From assembly GCA_943138885.2 (NCBI GenBank), contig OW964578.2:13070501-13134500 (forward strand): a DNA stretch of 64,000 nucleotides, read 5' to 3'. Position 1 is the first letter of the stretch. The number at the start of each line of letters is the position of its first letter. Below the pieces are notes generated by a model. It had not been told where the DNA came from, ran no database searches, and saw nothing but the letters and a program-made list of their open reading frames with translations. The position numbers were made by a program, and so were the translations under genes. The stretch is from Tholera decimalis. Lineage: Eukaryota > Arthropoda > Insecta > Lepidoptera > Noctuidae. Shown here piece after piece: positions 1 through 11,700 of the stretch.

Positions 1-120
1 AGAGATCGCGGAATGCGATAAGGCGGCCAGTTGAATGCTTTTTTATTAAGTTTTTTATTACTTGTAAGTATATTATCTTGTTGTACTATACAATACACAC
101 GAATATAATTAGTTAAAATG

Positions 121-312
121 TTTTTTTTTTTATTGATAATAGGTTCGCGTTAGACCACCATCTCACCTGATGGTAAGTGATGATGTGGTCGAAGATGGAG
201 CACGCTTACCTAAAGACTTGAATGCCCCTAGGTTATAAGTAGTATAACTATCGGGAAACAGACTCCGGCAGGGAATTCCGCTCCTTAGCCGTACGGACAA
301 TGAAAGTTTTTA
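121..312 (-). mobile_element. CR1-type LINE 3' end
   Basis: Reverse of the family described at 3596-4262: T-rich 3' end at 121, then GTTCGCGTTAGACCACC, CACCTGATGGTAAGTGATGATGTGG and the stretch encoding the (N)SLPESVFP end. Heavily 5'-truncated. Confidence 0.75.
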
Positions 313-460
313 TAAATAAGGCTGTTTATTGAGATCTTTTCAAATTGAAAGTGTGAAAGTGTCAGTGTTATGGCTTGTGCTATGACTAAACTAAGATTAC
401 CACCACTTTGTCTGAATATACAGCATAGGCCTTACTTTATTTTTAAAGTTAAGTATGTAA

Positions 461-602
461 GTACAGACGCCAGTACATCAATCACTACAACAATCTGTCA
501 AATTTCTTTAATAGATTTTCAACTTTATTTTTAAAGAATTTAGGTTCAAGGTTGATTGGGAAAATTTGAGTTTCGGGTAGCTTCATGTGCTGGCGTCTGT
601 AC
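461..602. mobile_element. mariner-type MITE, copy 1
   Basis: Inverted ends CAGACGCCAG/CTGGCGTCTG flanked by TA on both sides, the duplication expected of Tc1/mariner elements. No coding capacity. The same element recurs at 10737-10865 in opposite orientation. Confidence 0.8.
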
Positions 603-757
603 AACAGCAAACTGTGGCTGGTATCGTTTTTCCGGCTATATTGCTCTAGGATTAACAAGCACTGTAGAAATAAATAGTTTTTACTCTTAACCTACCATTA
701 AACTAAAACATTTTGACCTTTCCAAATCCTTAATCTCATAGCGATTGGATGTTGGCA

Positions 758-1070
758 TTCTAGACTGAGATCTATCATTTCTTATCATGTATCAGCATCA
801 TACTGTGTAGTAACTCCATAATGTCTTAAATTATTGAATGTTAAGGGTTCTAGACAGAGATCTATCATCTCTCATCATGGATCTGGTCATCATCATACTA
901 TGTTGTAACTACATAATGTCAAAGCTGATTGAACGCCAGGGATTCAACACAGCGATCTATCATCTCTCATCATGGATCTGGCCATCATCATACTAAGTAG
1001 CGTATCCAAAATTTCATAGCTGATTGAATAACATGGATACAAGAATCTGTCTCTCTGTGAGTCTGTGATC
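758..1070. repeat. Tandem repeat, about 93-bp unit, 3-4 copies
   Basis: The phrase (A)GATCTATCATCTCTCATCATG recurs at about 770, 861 and 953, each followed by TCATCATACT(A/G)TGTxGTAACT and an ATAATGTC/TTCATAGC segment, then a decayed fourth unit. Units differ by several percent, so the array is old. Confidence 0.75.
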
Positions 1071-1403
1071 TGTCATCTCATCTCTCTTGGTTTTCGTCCT
1101 ACCGTCAACATTAACACTAAGATCACTATTCTAAGCTTTCCGCCAGAACTTCTATACCGGCTCCCTGTGGGTAAACTATTCACGTAAAGCATTAGATGTT
1201 CTGCAAGTGCAGTATAATAACGGTTTCAGAGTGCTGTTTGGGCCGAGATTTTCAGTTCTTTAGCTATGTTTACGTAATTATAAGGAACAAGACCGCCTCA
1301 TTATTTAACAGAATACGAGGCAAGCTCCAATACCTATACGCGTTTATCTAAAACGCTATATGCATATCTGAAGTATACATCTTGCCGATTGTGAATCATT
1401 TTC

Positions 1404-2163
1404 AACCGACGACAAAAAGAGGAGGTTATCAATTCGACGCGTATATTTTTTTTTTTTTTTTTTTTTAATGTATGATCATCGATTACTCGAAGACGGCTGA
1501 ACCGATTTGGAAAATTCTTTTTTTGATTGAAAGGGTATACTTCGATACTGGTCCCATTTTCATAAACGTCAGGATCTGATGATGGGATCCTGGAGAAATC
1601 GAGGGAACTCTTCAAATATTATAGGCACACCTATGTCGTTTTGGGTATTTATTAAAGTAACTTGTGCAGTTGCTCTCAAAAAGTACCATTTGAGGAAGTG
1701 GAACTGATGATGAAGACCACAGATGGCCGCCGAAACTACTCAATAATAAGTATTGAGTGGATTGCGATTCGATTACTTGAATATGGATGTTACGCACTTT
1801 ATGCTCGTCACAATGCATATGGTGATGTAGAGCTGATGGTGAAGTACCAGGAGAACTCCTCAACAATTAACGGCCCAGCATTGGGAAAAGCAATATTTTG
1901 TAAAAGGTTATAAGTAGTTGATAATTAGGCTCTTGTAACTAGGTAAATTAAAAATAGACCAACTAAAAAGAGTGAAATAAAAACTTTTTACCAAAAAATT
2001 AAACCGACTCCCAAAAAACACTGCAAAGTGAAAAATAACTTTAATTTCGGAAGTCGGTGCCAAAAACGAAAATACAAAACTAAAGACACCGACTACCGAA
2101 ATTAAAGTTATTTTTCACTTTGCAGTGTTTTTTGGGAGTCGGTTTAATTTTTTGGTAAAAAGT
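1404..2163 (-). mobile_element. Composite foldback repeat, copy A
   Basis: Reverse-orientation copy of the family also found at 5000, 11099/17828, 19600, 26830, 28576 and 45075. From 1404 it runs: AACCGAC end, T-tract, a body of about 450 bp and, at 1975-2163, a long inverted repeat whose arms carry CCGACT(C/T)CC...CACTGCAAAGTGAAAAATAAC. Open frames of 84 codons (minus) and 83 codons (plus) overlap in the body; the minus frame recurs in other copies. Confidence 0.8.
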
Positions 2164-2204
2164 TTTTTATTAATTTCTTGTTGCGTCAGACAATATCCCT
2201 TTTT

Positions 2205-2405
2205 TTTCCGGGTTGACTTCTCCCGCTCTGAGTTAAGCGGAAGGGAGTGTCAGACTTCTACTGACTAAAAACCCACCCTGTTCCTTTGCTGCCCTTAAGT
2301 TCCGGGGTCGCGGTACTTCGTTAGAACATTCCCGCAACCCCGGCAGGCAACGGCCCTATGGGGCCCCGTCACTGGTGCTGACAACTCTGAGGCGCGCGGC
2401 CGCTA
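2205..2405 (-). mobile_element. R1-type LINE 3' region fragment
   Basis: Shares AACCCACCCTGTTCCTT, TTCCGGGGTCGCGGTA and ACATTCCCGCAACCCCGGCAGG with the longer copy at 56260-56735, in reverse. Non-coding 3' part only. Confidence 0.65.
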
Positions 2406-2537
2406 AAACTGGTGACAATTATGTTTTAGAACTCTGTATTTTACTAACCCCTTAGAATTAAGTGTTATTAACAATTCAGCCTCTGTAGCATCAATAAATA
2501 AATGAACTATTATTAATTTCTACCTTTCTCGTTCCAG

Positions 2538-2702
2538 CATACTGGGGTCGCGATGGCGGCAGCGGTGGAGGCGCGGCAGCCGCACAGGCGCAGGCGCAAG
2601 CACAAGCAGCGCTCTTCGGCTTCGGCTCCCGATACCCGCCCCCCACCACGCTGGGGGTTGCGGCCAATCAGGCAGCTTCCCTCGGCCTGCACCCAGCAGC
2701 CA
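2538..2702 (+). CDS. tou: tou exon 1 in window (Gly/Ala/Gln-rich)
   Basis: Acceptor TTCCAG at 2532-2537 and donor GTAAGT at 2703. The exon opens with two bases of a split codon and then reads YWGRDGGSGGG, an Ala/Gln repeat, and LFGFGSRYPPP. It ends one base into a codon. GC-rich against AT-rich flanks. The only other open frame here (ATG at 2553) is the wrong frame: it runs through the donor and does not join exon 2. No earlier exon was found in 1-2530. Confidence 0.82.
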
Positions 2703-5700
2703 GTAAGTACAATGGTATGGTCTTTGGCTTGTTTATTTGCTATTTTGTAAGTAGATGTAAGTAAAAGGTATTTAATATGTCAATTTGGTATTTTTAACCC
2801 AAAGGTTGACTGGTAAAGAAAGCTTTGCTGCATTAAGTCAGCACATGTATTTATTTATTATATACTTTATTGTACACCTCACAATATTTCTATGGATACA
2901 AAAATTTAAACTAGTGTACAATGGGCGGTCTTATCGCAGAGGGCGATCTTTTACAGACAACCTTTGGATGGATAAAAATTAAAGGAGACAGATTAAGGGC
3001 TGTCAGTGTACAAACAACATAAATAATATTAATTGAACATAATAATATAAAATACATACATACAATACAAAAATCATATACTAATAAATATTATATGTAT
3101 TATATAATTGAGAAAGAAGGGACTTCACTTCTATGGGTAATGCATTCCACAAACGAGCTGCTTGAATAGTGAAAGATTTGTCAAAGAAAGAAGAAAAATT
3201 AAATAAATAAATCTGGCATATTCTTAAAAATACAATTTGTTAATCAATGTTTAAAAGCATATATGATTAAAATGTTTTTATGGATAGGGCTGTTTTATGT
3301 TTAGGTATAGAAATTTTCTTAGTCTCAGATTTGCGTGGACTTTATTAGGTACTCTTAAAAGTGAACCTTTTTCCAGCAGTGGAATGTTTTCATGGTCTGG
3401 GGTGGCCAAAATATGGTCTGGGGTGCTAGACGTAGGCCACTTCTCTATGGGGAAGGGGTCGTAATCCACAACAAGCGGGCTTAGTGGTGGATGTCGCTTG
3501 TACTGGGATTCATCAGTCCTAAAACATGGCGGTTGAACGGGGAACGAAAACTAACGTTTTAAGAGCAGTGGTGATGATATTAATGACACAAACGAATGTG
3601 TCTGTCTGGGTGTGCCTGTCTGGGTTTGAAACTTCAAACTGACGACTTACAATTCAGGAAGTTAAGCTATAAGGCTCAATTGCCTGCCAAAAAGTTGGGA
3701 ATCCTAGCAAAGGTGAGACGGTACTTCACACCGGAACAGCTGCTCAATCTCTATCAAGCGCAAGTTCGGTCGTGTATGGAGTACTGCTCTCATCTCTGGG
3801 ACGGATCTGCCAAATACCAGCTTGATTCACTTGAGTCTATAGAGAAACGGGCCAAAAGGCTCATCGGCAACGAGAAACTGGTCGAGACAAGGCTCCAGAG
3901 CCTAGAAAGAACATCGGCGACGTGTTGCAAGCCTGTCAGTTTTCTATCGGTTACATTTCGGGGAGTGTGCGATGGAATTACACAGTCTTATTCCACCAAG
4001 CCCGTTCCATCATCGGACTACAAGACAAACGGCGATGCGCCATTGTTACATGGTGGACATCCCACACATGCGCACGAAACGTTTTGGGAATACTTTCATT
4101 GTACGTACGGTTAAGGAGTGGTATTTCCTGCCGGAGTCTGTGTTTCCTGATGGTTATAACCTGGGAGTTTTTAAGTCAAGAGTGAATAGGTTACTTCTAG
4201 GCAAGCGTGCTTCATCTTCGACCACATCATCGCTTAACATCAGGTGAGATTATGGTCAAACGCAAGCCTATCAACTATTTAAAAAAAGTTTTGCCTATAA
4301 CCACACTTCTTAGCCGTACGCACAATGAAAGTATGCTAAGTAAGCTATGCTCGTAGTAAAGTCAAAACTCGGTATAGACCAGAACACGGAGGCGAACATA
4401 CCAGTATGTTTTAAGCTCCATAGAGCTCCTGCCTACACTTCTGCCATAATCATGTTTCGTGACTTTAAGAGTGAAGTCTTGTACCATAAAATCGCGTCAA
4501 AATCTGAATCCTCAAAAGCAATTCTATCAAATCTGTTAGAAGATTCCACTCAAAACCAATTCATTACCACTACTGTGTGTAAATCAAATCAGATTAACAA
4601 CGTGACATGAATCTACTATAGTATGTATAAGTAATTATGATAAAACTTGTGTTTTCCAGCGAAACTCATTAATAGTCTTATCTTATATCAAGATTCACGA
4701 TATTGCGTCCAAAACTCTAAATGCTGATGTAAATTACACGGCTGCCAAGCTTAAATAGAACTGAACCGGGCACATCTATTACATGCCGTAATAGTTATGG
4801 ACAAAAGAAAGCGCAAAATGGGTCTTAAGCAGTAAGTAGTAAATGGTAATGCCCAGGCAAAGATGGCGGGACGAGCTAGACTCTTCTTCTCTATAGCTAG
4901 ACTCTTCTTATCTTAAAGATTGGCTTAGGGATACGTGGAAAGTGGATGAATTTGCCCTACAGTGGGATACAGGCAGCTTTTTATTTATCAAAAAAACTAT
5001 TTTGCAAAAAATATAACCGACTTCCATATCAAAACACTACAAAGCCAAAAATAATTTTAATTTCGGTAGTCGGTGTTATTGGTTTTGTATTTTCTTCTTT
5101 TTTCACACCGCCTTCCGAAATTAAAATTAGTTTTGGCTTTGTAGTGTTTTGATATGGAAGTCGGTTTTATTTTTTGCAAAAAAGTTTTTATTTTCGCGCT
5201 TTTTAGTGGGTCAGTGAATTTTCCAAATCGGTTCGTAAATGACGGAGTTATGCGCGAACAAAAAACCCACTGCAGAGTAAACGAAAAGATCATCAACGTA
5301 AATATTTTTTTAGACTTTTGTTGATTTTTCAGAAACGGCTTGTCCGATTTTGATAAAATTTTCATGGTACCATTTGGAAAGTATACCCTTTTCAAAAAAA
5401 CAAACAAACATCCGAATTGAGAACCTCCTCCTTTTTTAGAAGTCGGTTAAAAATAATTACATCAAGCTTCAAAGCTTTAAGCGACACAATAGCCTTTCGG
5501 CTAAAGTTCGGCCTTATGATAGAGCTCGCGAGTTCAAACCTCAACCATTACACTATTGCCGTGAACCCATTCCAGACAGAAGCATATTTAGCTTAATTGG
5601 AGGGGTTAACAAGATTGCTAGTATGTGAATTCTACCCACATTGCTAATTCTCTTTAAAAAAACAGGGTAGTTTCCTAAAGCTAAACTATTTTATCTAGTT

Positions 5701-8700
5701 CGTCACTTAGATTAACAAAATATTAGACATGTACTTTTTTCACGTAATTGAAATATGAAGAAGATACAGGGAGTTGAAATTTCATGTGAATTCACGCCGT
5801 GTTATACTCTATGACATCAGCAGTCCCCACTCCTGAACTTTATAGCTTTATCTTTTGAAATTTGTATTAATTCGAAAAGGCAAAAAATACGTACATATAA
5901 TGTTTTTTGTAAATCAAACGAACTGACTAAATAGAATACCTAATCATTATGAAACAGGAAACTACCCAATTGTTTACTACGTGACATGAATCTACTGTGA
6001 ATATAATTGAAATAAATTTATTCGGATAAAGACAAACACAACAACATACAATACAAAATTACAAACATTATTTAAAAAAAAATTCGCTGACCATGTTCAC
6101 ACCGAAAGGGTTACCAAGACACCCAGCGCTGTTTTTCACATGAATTTCTATCTAGTAAAAGCCATCTTAAATTAAACTTTTACCACAACTTAGGTCCCCA
6201 AGATACAGGCATAGCCTAGTTTGGGGATCATCGGAAATTTGTAAAGAATCTAACAATGGTCTCAATAAATTCTATTCTATTCTAAAGAACAAGAACTAAC
6301 CCTTTCCTCCATCTCCAGGTGCAGCTTGGTGGTCTATGGCATCCCACCTAGCAGCTCAAGACTATCTGGCGCGGCTGCAAGCCTCAGGGTTGAACTTCCC
6401 ACCCCTGGCGGACCCCTACGCTGCCCTGTCTGCCCTCTCAGGCGGCCAGGGGCTAAAGCAGCCTCAGAAACCTGGGAAATTATCTAGTCGGAATGAGAGG
6501 TAAGGAGACATCATCATCATCATTTGCGTAGACTTTTGCTAACTGTGTTGGGGTGGGATTCTGGTCTAACTGGCTGCAGCTGAGTATAAGTGTTTTACAT
6601 GGAGTGAATTTCTACCTGACTTCCACAACCTAGTAGCTGGGTACGCATGATACCCATTGGCCAGACGAATGATAGATTTTCTGGCTTCTGATTTCGCGTA
6701 ACGACTGTCAGAGATGTACTACAAATGACAGCCTGGTCCAACGGCTTAACCTCTCAAGGACCGCCATTATTTACGTCAACCATCCGTCAAGCACCGCGGG
6801 CGGGCTCTTATCGTAAGCGTAATCTGACCCCGGTCATAAACGATTTTAAGACTTATTTTACTACAAATACAGTTTTAAATCGGTCGGGGTTTGGTGCCAC
6901 AAATTTGTGCCAGCGGGGCTCAACTAATACTTGTTCACTGGCACGTTTTTGTGCCGCTGGGGCTCTAGAGGTTAACCTGCTTTTCGAGGCGCGGTGGAAT
7001 CTCGATATCCGCAGGTCGACCCATGCCGCTGTTATTATTTAGCCGCGAGCTCCTCAATGAAGGATAATGTTACATAAGTAGATAGATAGATAATTTATTG
7101 TGTACATAAGCAAAAGGTTGTTCAACCAATCTAAAAATTGGTGTCAGTTTTCCGGTACTAACTAGTAATAATCCGGTAACTAGGTACGCAGTGTATCTTA
7201 GGAGTCGGAGATAATTCGGCATTGGCAATAAATAATACAACCGTGACACTTTGGTTTCAATATTTTTAATGTCAACAGTAAAAGAAAGTGGGTTTCCATA
7301 CTATCTGTACTAATATTATAAAGCGAAAAAGTTTGTTTGAACGCGCTAATCATCGAAAGTGCGGGTTGGATTGGGATGAAATTTGGTGTGGAAGTAGCTT
7401 AAATCTTGAGGTAATAAGCTACTTTTTACTCGACTGGAAGCCCCGCGCGACTGCTACTATAAATATAAATGCCAACAGTACATCTGACCGTCCTTACGGG
7501 TAAACACGATGCCCGACTTTTAGAACTTCTAGTTAGAAGTTAATTTTTATTATTATTGTTAATGAGCCCGCTCTTGACCCCGATAACACCTGATGGTAAG
7601 TGTAAGATGAGGTCTACGATCGAACGAGCGAGCCCAAAAGATGCCTGTTCACTCTTGCTTTAAAGACTGACAGGTCATATGTGGCAGGGAATACAGAAGC
7701 CGGTATAGAATAAAGTATATAAAGTGATGATTATTTGTTTCATTTATCATCGTAGCTTTCTGGTCTAGAGCCCGAAATTGAAAAGTGTACAAATAATAAA
7801 GCAACGGAAAGTCTCTGTTGGTCCTGTATAGAAATTCAGAGAATCTGCCAGTAATCTTGCCAAGAGGTGGACGTCAGATAAGGCTGACACTGTCACTACA
7901 CATGAAGTACTGGCATTGCAGTCAAAAGCAGCTAGGCAAATAGGGTTTAGAGAAATTCCTTTTCCAATTCGTTCAGAGTGCTTCTGAAGCAATAAGTGGA
8001 GTTCATTGCACATTTTTTATTATTAACCCCCAACGCAAAAAGAGAGGAGTTATAAGTTTGATGTGTCTGTGTGTCTTTCTACGGCATCGTAGCTCCTAAA
8101 CGAACGGACCGATTATGATGAGGTTTTTTTGTTGGAAAGCTGACGTGATCGAGATGGGTCTTAGCTACAATTTATCAAGATCTGTTTAGGTGTTTAAAGG
8201 TTGTCGGGGGTTAACTAGATTTTTTTTTTAATTATTTCTTTATTTATATAGGAGACAGCTAAACATAATACATAATCTAAAAACAATGTGAGCGTTTTAC
8301 CTTCATTTAGATGTTGCGTCTATGCCCAGACTTTATGTAACACGCTGTTTTCTTCCAGGTCAGGCAGAAGCAGTACATCATCCAGCGCCTCGACAAAAGA
8401 CAAGAGCCCTTCGACGAGCAGTACTAACTCGCAAAACATGAGTGAGTGGGGCACGTATCTACTATTATGATTATGTGTGTCTGTGTTGTTCATTGGTGAG
8501 ATGTTTCTATGTTAAATGGGCTGTAAGCTGCATTTCAAATGCTAGCCATCTTTCCTGCATTCACCTACAATCTGAGCGACTTTAAGTGGAGCTTTTTATT
8601 CAACCACAGAATCGCTTTCGACCAGCGGCCTTAGTATGAGTTTGCGATACTATTATCGTGTTCGAAAACTATAGCTTTGTCTCTTTCACACTAATCTGGT

Positions 8701-11700
8701 ACGTGTGAAAGAGTCAAAGCGATAGTTTTCGAAAACGACAAAAGTATTTCAAACTCATACTAAGCACACAGGTCTCAGTCAGTATCTAACGCGAAAGTAA
8801 GAATAATATAAAAAGTATATTGCATTTGGCATTTAATTCCGTGAAAACATGCTTCCAAATTGCAACTTTGCTGTACATATATTGGCAGGGCAAAAGGAAC
8901 AGGGGCTTTAATAAAAAAAAACCCCAAGAGAACGAGAGATCTCTCTCATCATCATATTCCCAATCGCGAGCTTGACTAAGAGATGTATGTGTACCTACAC
9001 TAAAAACCGATAAGCATTGAAAAACTGACGCCAATTTCTTTGTGGGCTAGTATATTTTTCATGTTATCGGGGGGAAATCTCCAAAAGCAGCCTGGACTTT
9101 TGGAGAAAAGACCAGGTAGTGTGGGATTCTTACCTCTCTTAAACCACCCCGATGATCACTGTGCCACTGTCTTTCCAAGGATCATTTGGTTGGGTTAAAG
9201 CTAATTCTTTTGTGCCGGTCCAAATCTTTGAATTACTCCTCCCGCTCTGGTGGGAGCGGAAGACATTATCAGACTTCTGTTGACTTGCTGGGGTTGCGGG
9301 AATGCTATAAAAGGATCTGCGGCTCCCAGACCACAAGGACATCTGAAGGAAAAGGGTGGGTTTTTAGTCAGTAGAAGTCGGAATAAAATAACTTCTATTG
9401 ATTAAAAACGCTTCAATTGCCTTTAAGCTCTCCGCTTTATTTCGTTAGAACATTCGAGAACTCCGGTGGGGAACGGGTTTCATAAGTCTCCTTGACAGTC
9501 CCCTACAAAGCCTGTATATTGTCAACAACATAATACTCGTTTGTGTGTGATGTGACAAGCAATACAAGATTAATGATGCCAAAGTCGCTGACAATAACAA
9601 GGCAGAAAATAGCACTGAGATAGGAAAAGTACCGTAATTATGTAGTTAGGGCAAGTCCATAGGTTTCCAAGTCAGTGGAAAATAGTGACAATTCATATAG
9701 ACGAACTATACAGAGTAAATAGTAGGTATAGTACATACATAAAAATCTCAAAACAACTTTGAGATTTTTATGTTCATAATAGCTGTGTCTGCTAACTTTG
9801 TTCGAATATTCTGGGTTAAAAAGTAGCCTAGATCATGCCCTTTTATCTCCTTTATCTTCCAGCGAGAGTCCTATTTAAATCGTCCAGTTCAGTTTTGAGA
9901 TTAGCCCGGACTAGCAGAAAGACTGACAACAGTTTAAAAAAGTTTGTAAGTGTTTTAGTATTGCGTAACTTACTAGAGACACTTGAGAAATACACGTAGT
10001 TAGTACAACAAGACAAGTCAAGCACTACAAGTCTTTAGGACAGTGTCGTATTTCTTTAAGCTTGTTTATTATTAACACGTTATAACTTGGTAAATTTTGG
10101 GGGAAGTTGTGATCTTTACTGTGACTGTAAAACCAGTTTCACTGTAATTTTTACTTATCTTAAGGTTTTATACAGTGAGAGTTAATATAGTTATCATTCC
10201 CCAGTGGAATGATCTCTGGTAGTCTGGTTGCTGTTTCAAAGTATTACTAACAAATAAATGTTGTTTATTATGGAACATATTATCAAAATTATTTACAAAA
10301 CCTAATCTATATATATAAACGCGATAGGTCACTGATTAACTCACTCATCACGAAATCTCAGCCACAAGCATATTTAGTTTAGTTGGAGGGGTTAAAAAGA
10401 TTGCTAGTAATGTGAATTCTACCCACATTTCTAGTGCTCGTTTTAAAGAAAATAATTGAAATTATCTCACTTGTCTCTCATTTCCAGGGTCATCGTACGG
10501 TCTCCCGAAGACTTCATCTCCGTCCGCGATGCAGCACTCCGCGTCTCTGTCGAGCCTGGCTTCTCTCAACAGCCTGGTGTCTGCTCCGCATCAGAGCAAG
10601 CACAGCAGCAAGCCGTCAGCCGCGCCACAGCCTAGCAGTAAGTTTTACTATTCACAGATTTTTGTAGGATATTAACCGTGTCTCATATATACACTCAAAA
10701 TTTAAAAATAAAACATTTATCCTTTTGTTTGAGGTACAGACGCCAGCACATGAAGCTACCCGAAACTGTCAAATTTTCCCAATCTACCTTGAACCTAATT
10801 TCTTTAACAATAAAGTTGAAAATCTATTTAAGAAATTTGACAGATTGTTCTAGCTTGATGTGCTGTACATAATTAAATAATAAATGCTTTAAAATTCTTT
10901 TTATATGAATAAACATTATTTCATTATCAGACAAAGTCGATAGGATTAAAATTGCATTCAGAAAATACAGACATACATTCATGCAATGAATGAATATTTA
11001 ATAGCCACTTACTCATTCCTAAATTTTTTTTTACTGCAATACATCTCATTGGTCTAGTGGACGCAAGCGCGGTAGCTGATTGAGGTCTCAGATTTTTTAA
11101 CCGACGACAAAAAAAGGAGGAGGTTATCAATTCGACGCGTATATATTTTTTTTTATATATGATCACTGATTACTCGAAGACGGCTGAACCGATTTGGAAA
11201 ATTCATTTTTGTTTGAAAGGGTGGTTGCGCTGATATACGATTCTTTTCGTTTATATTTTTAATTATTGGCAACACGCATAATCGCTAATTGGTTAGACAT
11301 TCCCCTTCCGCATATTATCCTTTCTCCCTTGCACTAGACCTTCGTCTATTCGAGAGTGAGGGAGAGAGACTATACCGCTCTAGAAAAATCGATCGCGTCT
11401 GGATCTTCCGATGGACGATCGGACCTTCAATGGCTGTCGAGTCGCGTTAGAGCACAAACGCATCGAATCGCATTCGAACGGTCGCGTCGTTTTGTGCGAC
11501 CAATTCGTAGCAGAAGAACGGTTATACTGTGGTGGTGAACTGTGATCAGAGTGCTGGCAGTCCTGAATATCCTGGATTATCAAGGTTAGTGCTGCCTTTC
11601 CTATACGACGCTGGACTCTTGTCTTTTGTTCCAACCAGCGCCGGTTCCCGTCAATTGTGTAACCGAAAACTTCTAAGTCGCATACGTTGCATTACCGCCC

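Noticed and set aside
1662..1913. 83-codon plus-strand frame in the composite repeat as a host gene
   Set aside because: It lies wholly in a multi-copy repeat; the opposite strand is the one whose frame recurs in several copies.
2553..2750. 65-codon open frame across tou exon 1
   Set aside because: Wrong frame: it runs through a good donor and does not join exon 2, whereas the YWGRDGG frame does.
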